Of a stretch of DNA of 64,000 nucleotides, positions 32,513 through 43,198 are shown piece after piece. Every line of letters starts with the position of its first letter. Position 1 is the first letter of the stretch. A program made the translations under genes and the position numbers. A model generated the notes under the pieces. The model made no database searches, was not told the DNA's origin, and saw only the letters and a program-made list of their open reading frames with translations. Source of the stretch: Paratinospora sagittata (lineage: Eukaryota > Streptophyta > Magnoliopsida > Ranunculales > Menispermaceae); contig CM069611.1 in assembly GCA_035771175.1 (NCBI GenBank), positions 15,738,866-15,802,865 of the forward strand. The letters are read 5' to 3'.

Positions 32513-33124
32513 TTTGGCGTTGTCTGTGGGCAACGACGTACAAAGTCCATTGTCCGATCAACATGAGTGAGAACAACGCCTAGATTCCTTGAGAGGAGCC
32601 CGAAAACCAAGAACTAATCTGTCAGCTTTGTCAAGAAAGGCCCTGACTCAATTCCTAGTCGCCTCGGGGTATCGAGCCACCCAACTTCGACTGGGAAGTA
32701 TTGACTGGAGAATTGGGACAGTGGTGGAAAACATTAACCGAATGGAGAGAATATTGGAACGGATTGAATAAGCCCACCATGTCGCACCCGCTAGGGGCAA
32801 ATCCTTGGCCTTTGAAAACAAACGTCAAGATAAGAACATCGCGGAGCCAGTTGAGCACCCAATAGAGCAAGAGGGACAAAGACAACAGCTCCTAGAGAGG
32901 ATGGAGCATCAGTCTGCCTCCCGCCATTAGGAATCAAATCATAGGCAGTTTCTTCAAGACAACATAGAAGATCGTTTGACATGCATGCTAAAGTAGATTT
33001 CGACTCTAGTCGACGTGCAAAAGGGTATAACCAACTGTGTGCTACACACCCAAAGTAATAAAAGGCTACGACCGATCGTCTGCAAAACGTTACGACCACT
33101 TACAAACAAAAGGTTACTGCCAAT
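32513..33124 (+). pseudogene. Element G gag-like region, first part (unit 1)
   Basis: From about 32589 a broken frame reads RGARKPRTNLSALSRKALTQ... and, past a TAA, a Glu/Gln-rich stretch, a TAG and another TAG. Its position just after the LTR and primer-like leader suggests a gag remnant, but I see no capsid motif I would swear to. From about 33053 it turns into a 24-bp tandem repeat encoding octapeptides of the type K-R-L-x-P-I-x-x. It is cut at 33124 by an LTR. Confidence 0.5.
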
Positions 33125-34465
33125 TGATAGTTGCATATTTAGATAGGTTTTAGAGCATGTTTTAGGTGTGTTTTAGGACATTTCATGCATTAGTTTCATG
33201 TGTTTATGTTAGTTTTGAGGCATATGTTAGTTTAGGATAATTTGGGTTTTTATGCATTAATTTGGTTTATTAGTTTATGATTTGATCCATGTCATATTTT
33301 AGTGTGTTATTAATATGATTTGCTTTGTTTTGTAGGTATTTAGATGTGTTAGTCATGGTTTTGGATGATGGAAACATGTACAAGAAGTGCGAAAGAGGAA
33401 CATGAAGAACCCAAGTGAAAAGGGTGAAACAATGGCTACGTCCCAAGACAAAAAAAAAGGAGAAAAGTTGCATTCTAGGCGCTGCGGCGCCGTTGGGCTA
33501 TTACACTTGTGAAATTAGCAAGTTTTTGTGTATTTTTTTTTCACTTTCTAATTTGAATTCCACTCGACTTTAGGGCATATTATATATCAAAATTTAGGGT
33601 TTTTTGAGGAGAATATATTGGAGAAGAGATAACAACGGCTAGGAGCAAAAGAAGATGACTTGGAGACAAGGAGGATTTTACAAGTTCAATAGTAACTAGT
33701 TTGGGTTTTGATGTTTATTTTCTTCTTTCTCTACATGTTTTGGATTTCATTATTCCAAAAGGATGAACTAACTTGTTAGTCTAGAGAGGAGATGGATCCT
33801 ATATTAGATTTTATGCAATAATATTAGCTTTTGTTTATTATCAATGATTTATTCTTGGTTTATTTATATTTCTCTATGCTTAATACTTTTGATCTCTTGG
33901 CCACGGATCGAATGATCATAGACTTGTGGGGCGACACTCGATAGAGGGTTCTCTAGGTCAGAACATGAGAAATATGACATGAGATGATCGTAGTATCGAT
34001 AGATATGCGATGTCTTATGAAGTTGTAGGAAAATCACAAGGCTTAATGCATTGCTACTGTATTGGTTTTTATCGATAGATCGAAACTAGTGTTTCGGCAA
34101 TAGATTCTAACGCAGCACTCGACAAAGGGTGTTAGAAACTATAGGATTTTGACTTATTAACTTGAATAAGGATTTGATAACAATCATGTCTAATATTGCA
34201 TAATTGATAATTAGGTGAAATCTAATCTCTAGATGTTTTTAACGTCGATTTTTCTCCACAAAATTCTGATAAATTGCTATTTTAATTAGTGTTTTAGCTT
34301 AATTATTATTTATGTTCACTGATCATCACAATTTGGTTTTCTAGATAAAATTAGGGCGACGAACAATATAATTAATGTAGTAATTCAATCCCTGAGGACG
34401 ATACCCGATTCTCATCGGTTTATAGTATAACTTGGAAACCGTAGACTTCCAGTTTGCACATATGA
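33125..34465 (+). mobile_element. Athila-like Ty3 LTR inserted in element G (unit 1)
   Basis: The segment starts TGATAGTTGCATATTTAG and near its end has ATCCCTGAGGACGATACCCG and TATAGTATAACTTGG, wording typical of Athila-group LTR 3' parts. Flanks CCAAT (33120-33124 and 34466-34470) form a target duplication, and removing the insert restores the octapeptide repeat frame. The 3' terminus reads CATATGA rather than the canonical CA, so the exact ends are uncertain. No internal region is present, so it is probably a solo LTR. Confidence 0.6.
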
Positions 34466-35390
34466 CCAATCATCAACAAAAGTCTACAATCACTTATAAA
34501 TGAAAGGCTACAACCGATCATCCTCAAAAGAATACAGTTGATCATTGAACAAGGGTACAATGGATCATTAAGGCTATGGTTCATTATAGACAAAATGTTA
34601 TGGCTGATTGTATGTTGCACGTCACAAAATAAAAAAAGGTTACAACCCACAATGCGTCATGCCCTCGAAACACCAAAAGTCTTGGGCCCACAACTAGTGA
34701 TCCTCCAAACGAAACAATAATGATCTAATGCCAAATAAAATAATACCTTATGAAAAAAATACACTTTCACATAGCAAGTGGAACAACATAACAAGAAATC
34801 CTAAATCAAACAAGGTCGTTACGACCTTAAAAAACACTCTTACAACACAAACCTAAAGGGACATCAAAACGTAGACATGCACTCCACTAATATTGAACAG
34901 ACATAGAAGTTTATAGCACAAGTCAATGCCTACACTTCAGGTACATTGTCAAATAAAAAAAGCACCCTTTTACGAAAAGCAAATGTACCTCGAAGAAACA
35001 AGACTTTAGTCCATAACTTATTTTCACTTGCATAGCGAAACGAAGATTGCTTTGTTCATCACAAAGGTAAAAACCACAAATACCAAGCAACCTATGACAA
35101 AAGAAAGAAGATAGTTGTAAACTGCCACAAACTTAACACTATACATAGTGTAAAATCTACCTCGAAAACAATTTGGTTTATAATGTTAAAAGCATTAACA
35201 TCCAAGATCAAAGGGGTTAGGGGCTCAAGACAAGTAGCCCTCCAAATAAATTTTACAAAACATGCTAGGCCAACATGAATCTTGGCAACAATTCAATTAA
35301 GTCATAAAATTAATAGAGCCCCCCTAAGCACTTTGAAAGCTCACTTTTACCTTACATGTTTAGGTTTAAAGCTTAACAACCTATTTGTTT
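34466..35390 (+). pseudogene. Element G interior, second part, with octapeptide repeat (unit 1)
   Basis: The 24-bp repeat resumes in frame (NKSLQSLIN, ERLQPIIL, KRIQLIIE) and decays by about 34650. From about 34700 to 35390 the sequence is AT-rich and non-coding. No protease, integrase or RT motif is found anywhere in G (about 2.36 kb of interior in total), so G is non-autonomous. Confidence 0.5.
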
Positions 35391-37183
35391 TGTTGACCTA
35401 AGTGGTTTTCCACTTAAATATCTCCTAAGTGTTTTGATGCTAACAAACAATATAACTTTTGGGTGCTAATGTTTCTATCTAGTATATTTCAGCACCTAAA
35501 GTAAACAAGAGTCAATTCAAGATCAATGTACTTCAAGATCAAGAAGTCCTTCAAGCAAAGGATTAAAGGAAAGGATCAAGTACACTTAAAGCTTTGACAA
35601 TTGGACATCTTGAAGGAAAGAAGAAAAGAGGATGGGAGCTCATGTTTATAGTCTCTATACTAGGTTGTAGCTTTCCTTGTATTCCATATTGCTCAATCAT
35701 CCTTTTAAATATCATGCATACATTAGATTTTCTCAAAAAAAAAATTCAAGTGTTCAAACATGTTTGGTTTATGTTCTTAAAATATTTGAAACTTGTTTGA
35801 GTCATATTCGAAATTGTTTTAATCAAACTCACATTTTTACAAAGTTTTTCAAGTTCAACTTGTTTTGAACTTGGACTTGTTCTCTTTATTTTAAATGGTC
35901 TCAAAAAGTTTTAATCTTTCACTTAATTCTATAAATGGTCTACCAACTGCTTTTCAACTTGTACTTAGCATTATGAATGGTTCAGATGTTTTTAATCATG
36001 TGTCAAAATGGTTTTGATCCATTGGAGTTGTCCTTGATTTGCAAAAACTTTATTTTTCAAGTATTCAAGGCCTCCAACACGCTAGCCAAGGCTACAACGC
36101 GCTGGCATGTTGGTCTGGAAACTTTCCAAGTTTCTGGTTTGGCGTCAGTGCGCTAGTAGTAATAGTGCCAGCGGGCTAGTAATAGAGTTAGCACGCTAGG
36201 AATAGTGCCAACGCTAAATCCAAAATTTTGGATTTGCGCCAGTGCCTTAGTGACTATCGGGATGCTACTCGAATGATCATATTTCGGTTTTTGAGCCCCC
36301 AACGACTAATTTCTTGTTTCTAACGGCTAGTTCTCCATTTTAATCTATAAATACACGCACTTAGGCAATTTTAAAGACAAGAGAGACAACCGTGTGATTC
36401 TATGAAGTGTTTTTAAAAATCAAAATATTTTTCATATTTCAAAGACCCTAGAACTTAAAGATGTTGATTTGAAGATTTAATTTCAAGCTTTCCCTTTGTT
36501 CATCATTTAAAGCTTCTTCAAAATCATTCACTTGAGGAAATATGGCTGCAAGAAAGGTATAAAATCATTGTAAGGTCTCTCTTCAATTTGAGCTTAAATT
36601 CCATATCTTGTATTTGATTATTTGTATTTTGAGCTTCATTTTTAATTGTTCAATTCATTTAGAACAAACATTAAAATCATTGTACTTAGTCTTTTTGGTT
36701 TATTTCTACTAAACCAAGTAGAGTGAATTTGATTCACTTGTAATTCCAAGATTGGAATCAAAGTCTAGTTTCACATTTTATCTTGAAAAGGGTCAAGTGG
36801 TTATTCCTTATCCAGCGAAAAGGAATCTATCATTTTCTTTGCCCTCGAAAAAGGAACAAGTGGTTTGTCTTTAGCCCGTGAAAAGGATAGGTTTGTCTTG
36901 AACATTGAAAAAGAAATTGTAACAGTTTGGCTCACACCCTTGAAGTGAACCCGGTATAGTGGAGTCCTAAAGAAAGTTTCTCTAGGCGTGGAGTAGGAAA
37001 AGGTTTTTCGAACCTCTTAAAAATCCTTGTGTACATTTGTACTTTATTTTCTGCACTTTATTTTATGCACTTTGAATTAACTTGAGTATGTAACTTAATT
37101 TAATCAAGGATTTCCACTAAGGACTTAGAAATTTTCAAAATCGGCTATTACACCCAATTCACCCCCCTTTTGGGTGTCCAACA
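35391..37183 (+). mobile_element. Solo LTR of family D inside element G (unit 1)
   Basis: It starts TGTTGACCTAAGTGG and ends TTTTGGGTGTCCAACA. Flanks TGTTT (35386-35390) and TATTT (37184-37188) match at 4 of 5 positions. In place of the GGACGCT array it has a cluster of GCGCTAG/GCGCTGG motifs at about 36070-36285. A TATAAATA box (36346-36353) follows CTAACGGCTAG; leader repeats lie at about 36780-36940. No interior is present. Confidence 0.85.
36346..36353 (+). promoter_or_regulatory. TATA box of family D solo LTR
   Basis: TATAAATA lies about 15 bases after CTAACGGCTAGTTC, the same arrangement as in the family C LTR at 6055. It lies just downstream of the GCGCTAG motif cluster. Confidence 0.6.
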
Positions 37184-38008
37184 TATTTGTCACTCGCTTA
37201 GGTCCAACAAGGTCATATGATATTGCCCATAAAAACCTTAACTAAAGAAAGACATTCCTAGAATAAGTGACTTAGAAAATGAAAACGAAAAAACTTTACA
37301 CATGAAAGATTCAAACATTACTATTGGAAACTTAAACCCAATGAAAATAGAAGATTTTTCAAACTAAAAAGTAGATCGCCACTCAAGTGATGAACGCCTC
37401 AAATCTTCACATCGTCACGCTCATCAGGGGCTTACTGTTATACCCAAAACTAACCAACTCCAAGTCATAAACAAAGTTCGAGAAAAATACAATCTTGACA
37501 ACATGTGCGTCGTTGTACCAAAACATAAACATCCAAAAACACCCGAGATTAGCTCTAACACAGTAAAAGAGAACCACGTGGAAGACCAAAAAAAAAACCT
37601 TTGGAAGCAGCCCAAGGAATTACCTCGCCAAGGCTAAGCACAAGCTCAACCACAGCTGAAGCCCACTCAGGCATGGACAAAATGCATGCCTCGGCCATGG
37701 CCGAGGGCCCATCAACCATGGTCGAGGTGCTTGCGTCAGCCACGGCTAAGATGCATGTCTCGGCCATGGTTAAGGTGCATGTCTCGGCCATGGTCGAGGT
37801 GCTTGCCTCGGCCATGACCTAGGCCTGTCGCCTTGGCGTCGCCTGATGGACCCTTGACCATGATCGGTGGCGCACCTCTGATTATGGTTGAGGTTCACTC
37901 ATGCTTGACATACGATGCACATCAACCCAAAACAAACTTGATTGTGACGATACACACCTCAAGGCATGAGATATTTCATATATCCCTAATAATAATAAAA
38001 AGCTTAAA
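37184..38008 (+). other. Element G 3' non-coding region with palindromic minisatellite (unit 1)
   Basis: There is no gene. About 37600-37860 is unusually GC-rich and made of ~25-30-bp variants of GCATGCCTCGGCCATGG / TCGAGGTGC, including the perfect 16-bp palindrome CTCGGCCATGGCCGAG at 37690-37705. Because the repeat is self-complementary, both strands give open frames of repetitive Ala/Met/Glu/Val-rich peptide. I treat these as by-products. Tandem repeats in the 3' untranslated region are known from Ogre/Tat elements. Confidence 0.65.
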
Positions 38009-38166
38009 TGTTTCCCTGTAATTAATAATTGCCATAAATGTAAAAGGTCGTCATTCTACAAGAAAATGGTATGCTCTATATTCTATTTCTCTACACTTTT
38101 ATTTCTCTTCTTCATAAACTAACTTGAGCATCAGAGTGTTTTCAATGACACCCCGGTGCCACCACC
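38009..38166 (+). repeat. 3' LTR of element G, truncated (unit 1)
   Basis: TGTTTCCCTGTAATTAATAATTGCC...GACACCCCGGTGCCACC aligns with the first ~160 bp of the 5' LTR at 32227, then stops where a minus-strand family D fragment begins. The rest of the LTR is lost. Confidence 0.6.
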
Positions 38167-38485
38167 CTTTTATCCTTTAATGGGCTAACGATGAACCTAC
38201 AACTTCCTTTTGCGGGATAAGAAAGAATTGAATATCCTTTTCACGGGTTAAGGATGAACCACTTGACCCTTTTCAAGATAAAGGGTGAAACTACGCTTGA
38301 GTCCAACCTAGGAATTTGAAGTGAATCAAATTCACTTGACCCAGTTGTTCCAATCTTGAAACAAACCAAAATTCTAATTACAAACACTACAATGATGGAG
38401 TTGGTTCTATATGAATAGAACACTTATAAAAAGGCTCATACAAATTAAATACAAGATGTGAAATATTTAAGCTCAAGAGAGAGAG
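38167..38485 (-). repeat. Family D-like LTR fragment, minus strand (unit 1)
   Basis: It contains reverse leader units (CCTTTTGCGGGATAAG, CCTTTTCACGGGTTAAGG) and a reverse segment resembling the D solo LTR around 36600-36760 (reverse of GAATTTGATTCACTTG and of CTTGTATTTAATTTG). Its 3' LTR end is missing at 38167, and it is cut at 38485 by a family C LTR. Confidence 0.6.
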
Positions 38486-39281
38486 TGTTGATGCACCCAA
38501 GAGGGGGGATGAATTGGGTGTGACGGTCAATTTTAAATCTTTTTTAATGACTTAGTGATATACATTGGTACATTAGAAATAAATGCACAGACTTAACCAT
38601 AAAGTAAAATGCATAACATAAACACACTAGGATTTATTGTGGTTCGGCCAAGCATACGTCCACTACCTAATCTCCTTATTAGGATTTTCTTAATCCACTA
38701 ACTGATTCTCTTATGGGTGAGAACCAAATCGTTATACAAGCCCTTTTACAGGTTCAAGGCAAACCTATCCTTTTACGAGCTAAGGATGAACCGTATTTCC
38801 TTTTCTCTGGATGAGGAAAATCCCATGTTCTTTTTATGGGATAAGGAAGAACCATTTCTCTTTTATAAGTTAAGAGATAACCTATCCTTTTACAGGTTAA
38901 GGACGAACCTATCCTTTTACTGGATGAGGATGAACAGGTTTCCTACTTACAGGCGAGGATAAACCTTAACATGATTTCACCTTGAAATCATTAAGTGAAC
39001 TACATTCACTTGTCTTGGTTGTTTCAATCCAGAAACACGCCAGTATTACTACACAAACTAATAATGTTGGTTCTAACTAAGTAGAACACTTTACAATTAA
39101 GCTCATGTGCATAGCATTACAAAGATGTATAAATTTGAATACGTAATGCTAAGAGACATACACTTACAGTCCTTTACCTTTCAATGTTCGGTATTGCTCA
39201 AGTCTAGGTTTCGAAAAGCATGAATGATATGTAAATCAATTAAGTGCTACTTTGAAAACATTATGATACCATTGAAACATT
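38486..39281 (-). mobile_element. Family C LTR, minus strand, truncated at the duplication junction (unit 1)
   Basis: It starts TGTTGATGCACCCAAGAGG and matches 58584 onward until GAAACATT at 39281, where the homology ends abruptly. It includes the reverse CCACAATAAAT block and leader repeats (about 38700-38970; one more unit than the duplicate). The U3 part with the hairpin array is missing here but present in the other copy. Confidence 0.8.
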
Positions 39282-39306
39282 ATGATACCATTAAGTGCTT
39301 TTTCGA
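39282..39306 (+). other. Locally templated filler at duplication breakpoint
   Basis: After the breakpoint come ATGATACCATT and AAGTGCTTTTTCGA, near-copies of 39263-39273 and 39242-39255 a few tens of bases upstream, in a new order. Such short templated insertions are typical of alternative end joining. Confidence 0.6.
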
Positions 39307-40750
39307 TTTTTTTTTATTTTTTTTTATACGTACCTCATATACACTAAGGTATATAGATACATATATTCAATAATAACTACACATATAGTTTCTAATAAAT
39401 TATGACTATATGTATATTTAAATCAAACTATATAAAAATCATATAGTTTTCTAGATATATATATTTAATACAAATCTCAACTATATATAATTGACATATG
39501 TATATATAGTTCTAGAGATATATATATATCTAATAAAATTTGTCTTCCCCTAATTTGGTGGACTTGGGCGGGCCGTGGACCGTACGCTCTGATACCATTA
39601 AATGTCACACCCCGCCCGAACGCGCCTAAACCGGCGGTACACTCTCGGACGGGGTGCGCAATTGGAACAATTATAATGGTCACAACAGAGTGCGCAGCGG
39701 AATTACAGTACACACAGTACAAATCTGATTTCATTTAATTCAGAATACTTTTGTACATAAAATGGTCAAGGGAACATACTCCCAAAATCCCCAATGAATT
39801 AAACAAAGGGTATAAATTATGGGCCCCATAACCTGCACCCAGTCCACCCTAATTTCCTGTGAAATAGTGCATGAGTATAACAATTAATAAAGCATACTTC
39901 AATATCAAATATCTTAAATACACATGTAAGCATCATAATCAATCAATATGTATGTATGCATGACACCGTCTCGTAATGGTTTGATGAACGTACATCGCCT
40001 GAGTTCACGTACAGGTGTCCTTCCCCAGGCGTAGCCAGGTTCTCACTGTACGTCCCTCATCAAGAACGATGCTCTGGATTCACGTACTGATGTCCCTCCC
40101 TGGCGTAGCTAGGTTCTCATGTACGTCCCTCTCCAGAGAAATAATATGAATAGTGAGCAATGCTCCTAACTATTCTATGAGTCATAAACCATATACGTCC
40201 CTAGGTAGTGATATGTATGATGCTAATGCATGAACTGGTCAGTCTACTGGTCTGGTCTTTTCTTGACATTTAGACTGACTTTGGCTACGTCTGGTGATCC
40301 TTATCAGGGTCGGTATCACGACGTGCAAGGTTAGGACATTCAAGTCATAAACATTATATGACATAATGTAGTGTAAATGAATAGTAGACATAATAATAAT
40401 TGAATGTAAACTTTAATAAAAGTTATGAAACACGCAAACCTATGTTTCGTTCCCCACCTTCAGATCTGGTGCTTTTCTCCGGACAGAACTTCGTTGCACC
40501 GCACCGAGAGTCTCGAAAACTAAAAACTTAGAATGCGCGGAAAGGAGAAGAAAATCACAAGAGAAGGTGATTTGGTGTGAGGAATGAGAAATGAGGAGCT
40601 TTCTTATATAGAGATTTTTGCGCCTGAACGTTCTGGCATTGCGCCTGAACGTTTTGGAATTGCGCCTGAACGTTCTGGCATGCGCCTGAACGTTCTGGCG
40701 TTGCCCAAATAGAAATTTTTTTTTTTTTTTGTGAAATACGTGGTATTACA
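39307..40750 (-). mobile_element. Element H: truncated minus-strand Ty3-type element at the junction
   Basis: On the minus strand an LTR (40750 to 39603, TGTAATACCACG...GGGTGTGACA) is followed by TTTAA and TGGTATCAGAGC (39597-39586, initiator-Met primer site), then about 280 bp of interior that becomes AT-microsatellite-like (TATATA/ATATAG runs, 39310-39540). The rest is missing. The CACACCCCG-type end is common in Ty3 (chromovirus-like) LTRs of plants, but no protein is present to confirm it. The outer LTR end directly abuts unit 2. Confidence 0.7.
40605..40703 (-). repeat. Element H U3: four 21-bp repeats beside a TATA box
   Basis: Four copies of GCGCCTGAACGTTCTGGCATT (plus-strand reading) start at 40620, 40641, 40662 and 40682. 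Each contains the palindrome GAACGTTC (one copy reads GAACGTTT). On the element's own strand they end about 10 bases before CTCTATATAAG (about 40612-40602), an obvious TATA box, so they look like an upstream promoter element array. Confidence 0.8.
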
Positions 40751-43193
40751 ATTACCTTCATGGGAATCTAGAAAATTCTTCCCACCTTTTTGATAATGTC
40801 AAAGGGGGAGAAATACGGGAGAAATAAGAGAAATAAAAATAGTTGAATCTTGATAAACACCATTGGTTGATAGTATGTGTGTTCTTAATACTTCATACTT
40901 ATGATCATACTATCTTGCATGATATAGTTATTATGTTTATCAAGTGTATATTGTTTGTCATCATCAAAAAGGGGGAGATTGTTGATCTAAGTAGTTTTGC
41001 ACTTAGTTTTTCTCCTAAGTGTTTTGATGCTTACAAACAATATAACAAATGGTGCTAATGTTTCTATCTAGTATATTTCAGCACCTAAACATGGAAAAGA
41101 GCCAATACAAGATCTAAGTCTTCAAGTTCAAGAAGTCTCTCAAGCAAAAGATCAAAGCAAACGATCAACCATACTTAAAGCTTGGACAACTTGAAGGAAT
41201 GAAGAGAAAAAGGTTGAGAGTCTTTATGTGTCTAGAATTAGGATATAACCTTCTTGCATTTCCTATTGCTCAATCTTTCTAAACTACATGCATTCATACT
41301 TCACATATGCATAGTTTTGATAAAACTCATTCATGCATTAAGTATTCTTTGAAAATGATTTTCAAGTATTCAAAATATTTGATTTAATCCGGTTACTTTA
41401 TGTTTTATCGTGTTTTAATCGAATACCGCTTTTATAAAGTCTTTCAGGATGCTAATGTTAGCAGCACTCTCCTAGACTTGATGAGTCAGGACGCTGATAA
41501 AATGTTAAGACACTCAAGGTTGAATTGATCTGATTAATAAGGACGTTTACTTGTTAGTAGTGACCTTTCTCTTATCAACCTTTGAGAGTGTCAGGACTCT
41601 GATTTAGCTTCAGTTCGCGGAAAGATTTTCTTTTATCTTTAAGTGATTTCTATCTTTAAGGACGCTGATAAGTTATAAGTTGAATGAACTATCAGGACGC
41701 TACTTGTATAGGAGCGCCCTCATCTTTAGAATCAACTTAAGTAACTTTTAGGACGCTCACCATCCGTCAGCGCTCTTAAACATTGTTTTAAAACTATTTC
41801 TAATAGTTCAGGACGCTTACTCTTGAGTAGCGCCCTCATATATTTTGCGTTTTAAAACAAAGCATGACGCTTACTGCAAAGTAGCACACTCATGCTTTAA
41901 GTTGTTTAATTGTCAAAGCAAGTGAGGACGCTTACTACTTAGTAGCGCCCTCACTTCATTGTTCAGTAGGACGCTAACATTCTATGAAGGCCCTCAAAGG
42001 AACAAAATGACAGAAATGATATTTTTATTGTTCTGACATGTACGTATTTTTCGCCACCTTTTCTAAACAACTTTTCGTACAAAATAATTTTTTTGTATTT
42101 CTAAGAGATATTCTCTTATTCACGAACCATGTCTTTTACAACGTTCCTTATTCGTGTATCTGGAGAAAAACATAATATTCATGAATTGTGCAGTTGCCAG
42201 TATCGTGATATATTCTAGTTGTTGTGAGTAAACGATCATATTTGAAATTCAAATTCAAATGAACAATAGCTTCATCTCTACAAATCTCTAAATACAAGTA
42301 GTTAGGCCATTTTTAAAAATGAGAGAGACAACCATGTGAATCTAGGGAGTGTTTTTCAAGATCAAATCATTTTCCCACTTCAAAAACCCTAGAACTTAGA
42401 GATGTTGATTTGAAGATTGGATTTCAAGCTTTTTCATTGTGCATCATTCAAAGCATCTTCAAAATCATTCTCTTGAGCAAATATGGATGCAAGAAAGGTA
42501 TAAATCATTGTAAGGTCTCTCTTCACCTTGAGCTTAAATTTTCATATCTTGTATTTGGTATTTGAATTTATGAGCTTCATTGTAATTGTTCTAATCACTT
42601 AGAACAAACATTAGATTCACAGTTTTTAGTCTTTTGGATTATTTCATAGTTTGAAGCAAACCAAGTAAAGTGATTTTACATCACTTGTGATTTCAATGTT
42701 GGAATCAAGACTAGTTTCATCCTTTCTCTTGGAAAAGATGTGGGGGCTCTTCCTTAGCCCACAAAAGGAACATGGGTTCTTCCTTAGCTCGAAAAAAGGA
42801 TACACGGTTCTTGCTTATCCCCCAAAAGGAACATGGGTTCTTTCTTAGCCCAGAAAAAGGATAAACGGTCCTCTCACACCCGTAAGATGAGAAATTGTAG
42901 TTTTCACACCCGTAAGTTGAGAAATTGTACCAGTTTGATCTTCACCCAATAAGAAGATCAGTTAGTGAAGTTTGAAAATCCTAATTGAAAGATTAGGTAG
43001 TGGATGAAGGCGCAACCGAACCACTATAAATGCTTATGTACTTTATTTTTTGCATTTTACTTTATGCTCATTAGATTTATTTATGCATTGAACCCAATTG
43101 AGTCAAGGAATCTCATAAGAAATTAGAAAATATTAATAACAACCATTACACCCAATTCACCCCCCTTTTTGGGTGTACCAACATAGGTATGTT
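40751..43193 (+). mobile_element. Element B right part (unit 2): interior end and 3' LTR
   Basis: It includes 229 bp of interior, a better-preserved purine tract than unit 1 (AAAAAGGGGGAGAT, 40966-40979) and the 3' LTR 40980-43193 with hairpin array (about 41443-42000) and leader repeats (about 42720-42960). The right target duplication TAGGT is at 43194-43198; the left half of B is not duplicated. Confidence 0.85.
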
Positions 43194-43198
43194 CAAGA

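Larger units (their letters stand above)
21079..39281 (+). repeat. Tandem duplication, unit 1
   Basis: From ATTACCTTCATGG at 21079 to GAAACATT at 39281 the sequence is repeated at 40751-59342 in direct orientation. It spans half of B, most of E with its solo LTR, the CACTA end, element G with two nested LTRs, and part of D and C LTRs. By eye, stretches of ~250 bases differ at only a few sites, with local patches of higher change. Private indels here include a ~490-bp loss inside the C solo LTR (24553) and a 13-bp loss at 29230. Confidence 0.92.

Noticed and set aside
32791..33099. Minus-strand 102-codon frame identical in both units
   Set aside because: It lies antisense to the gag-like region of element G and reads through the octapeptide repeat. 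Identity between units reflects the recent duplication, not selection.
37555..37822. Overlapping open frames on both strands (Ala/Met/Glu/Val-rich peptides), also at 57506-57920
   Set aside because: Both follow from the self-complementary CTCGGCCATGGCCGAG minisatellite. The unit 1 and unit 2 frames differ in extent, and there is no domain.
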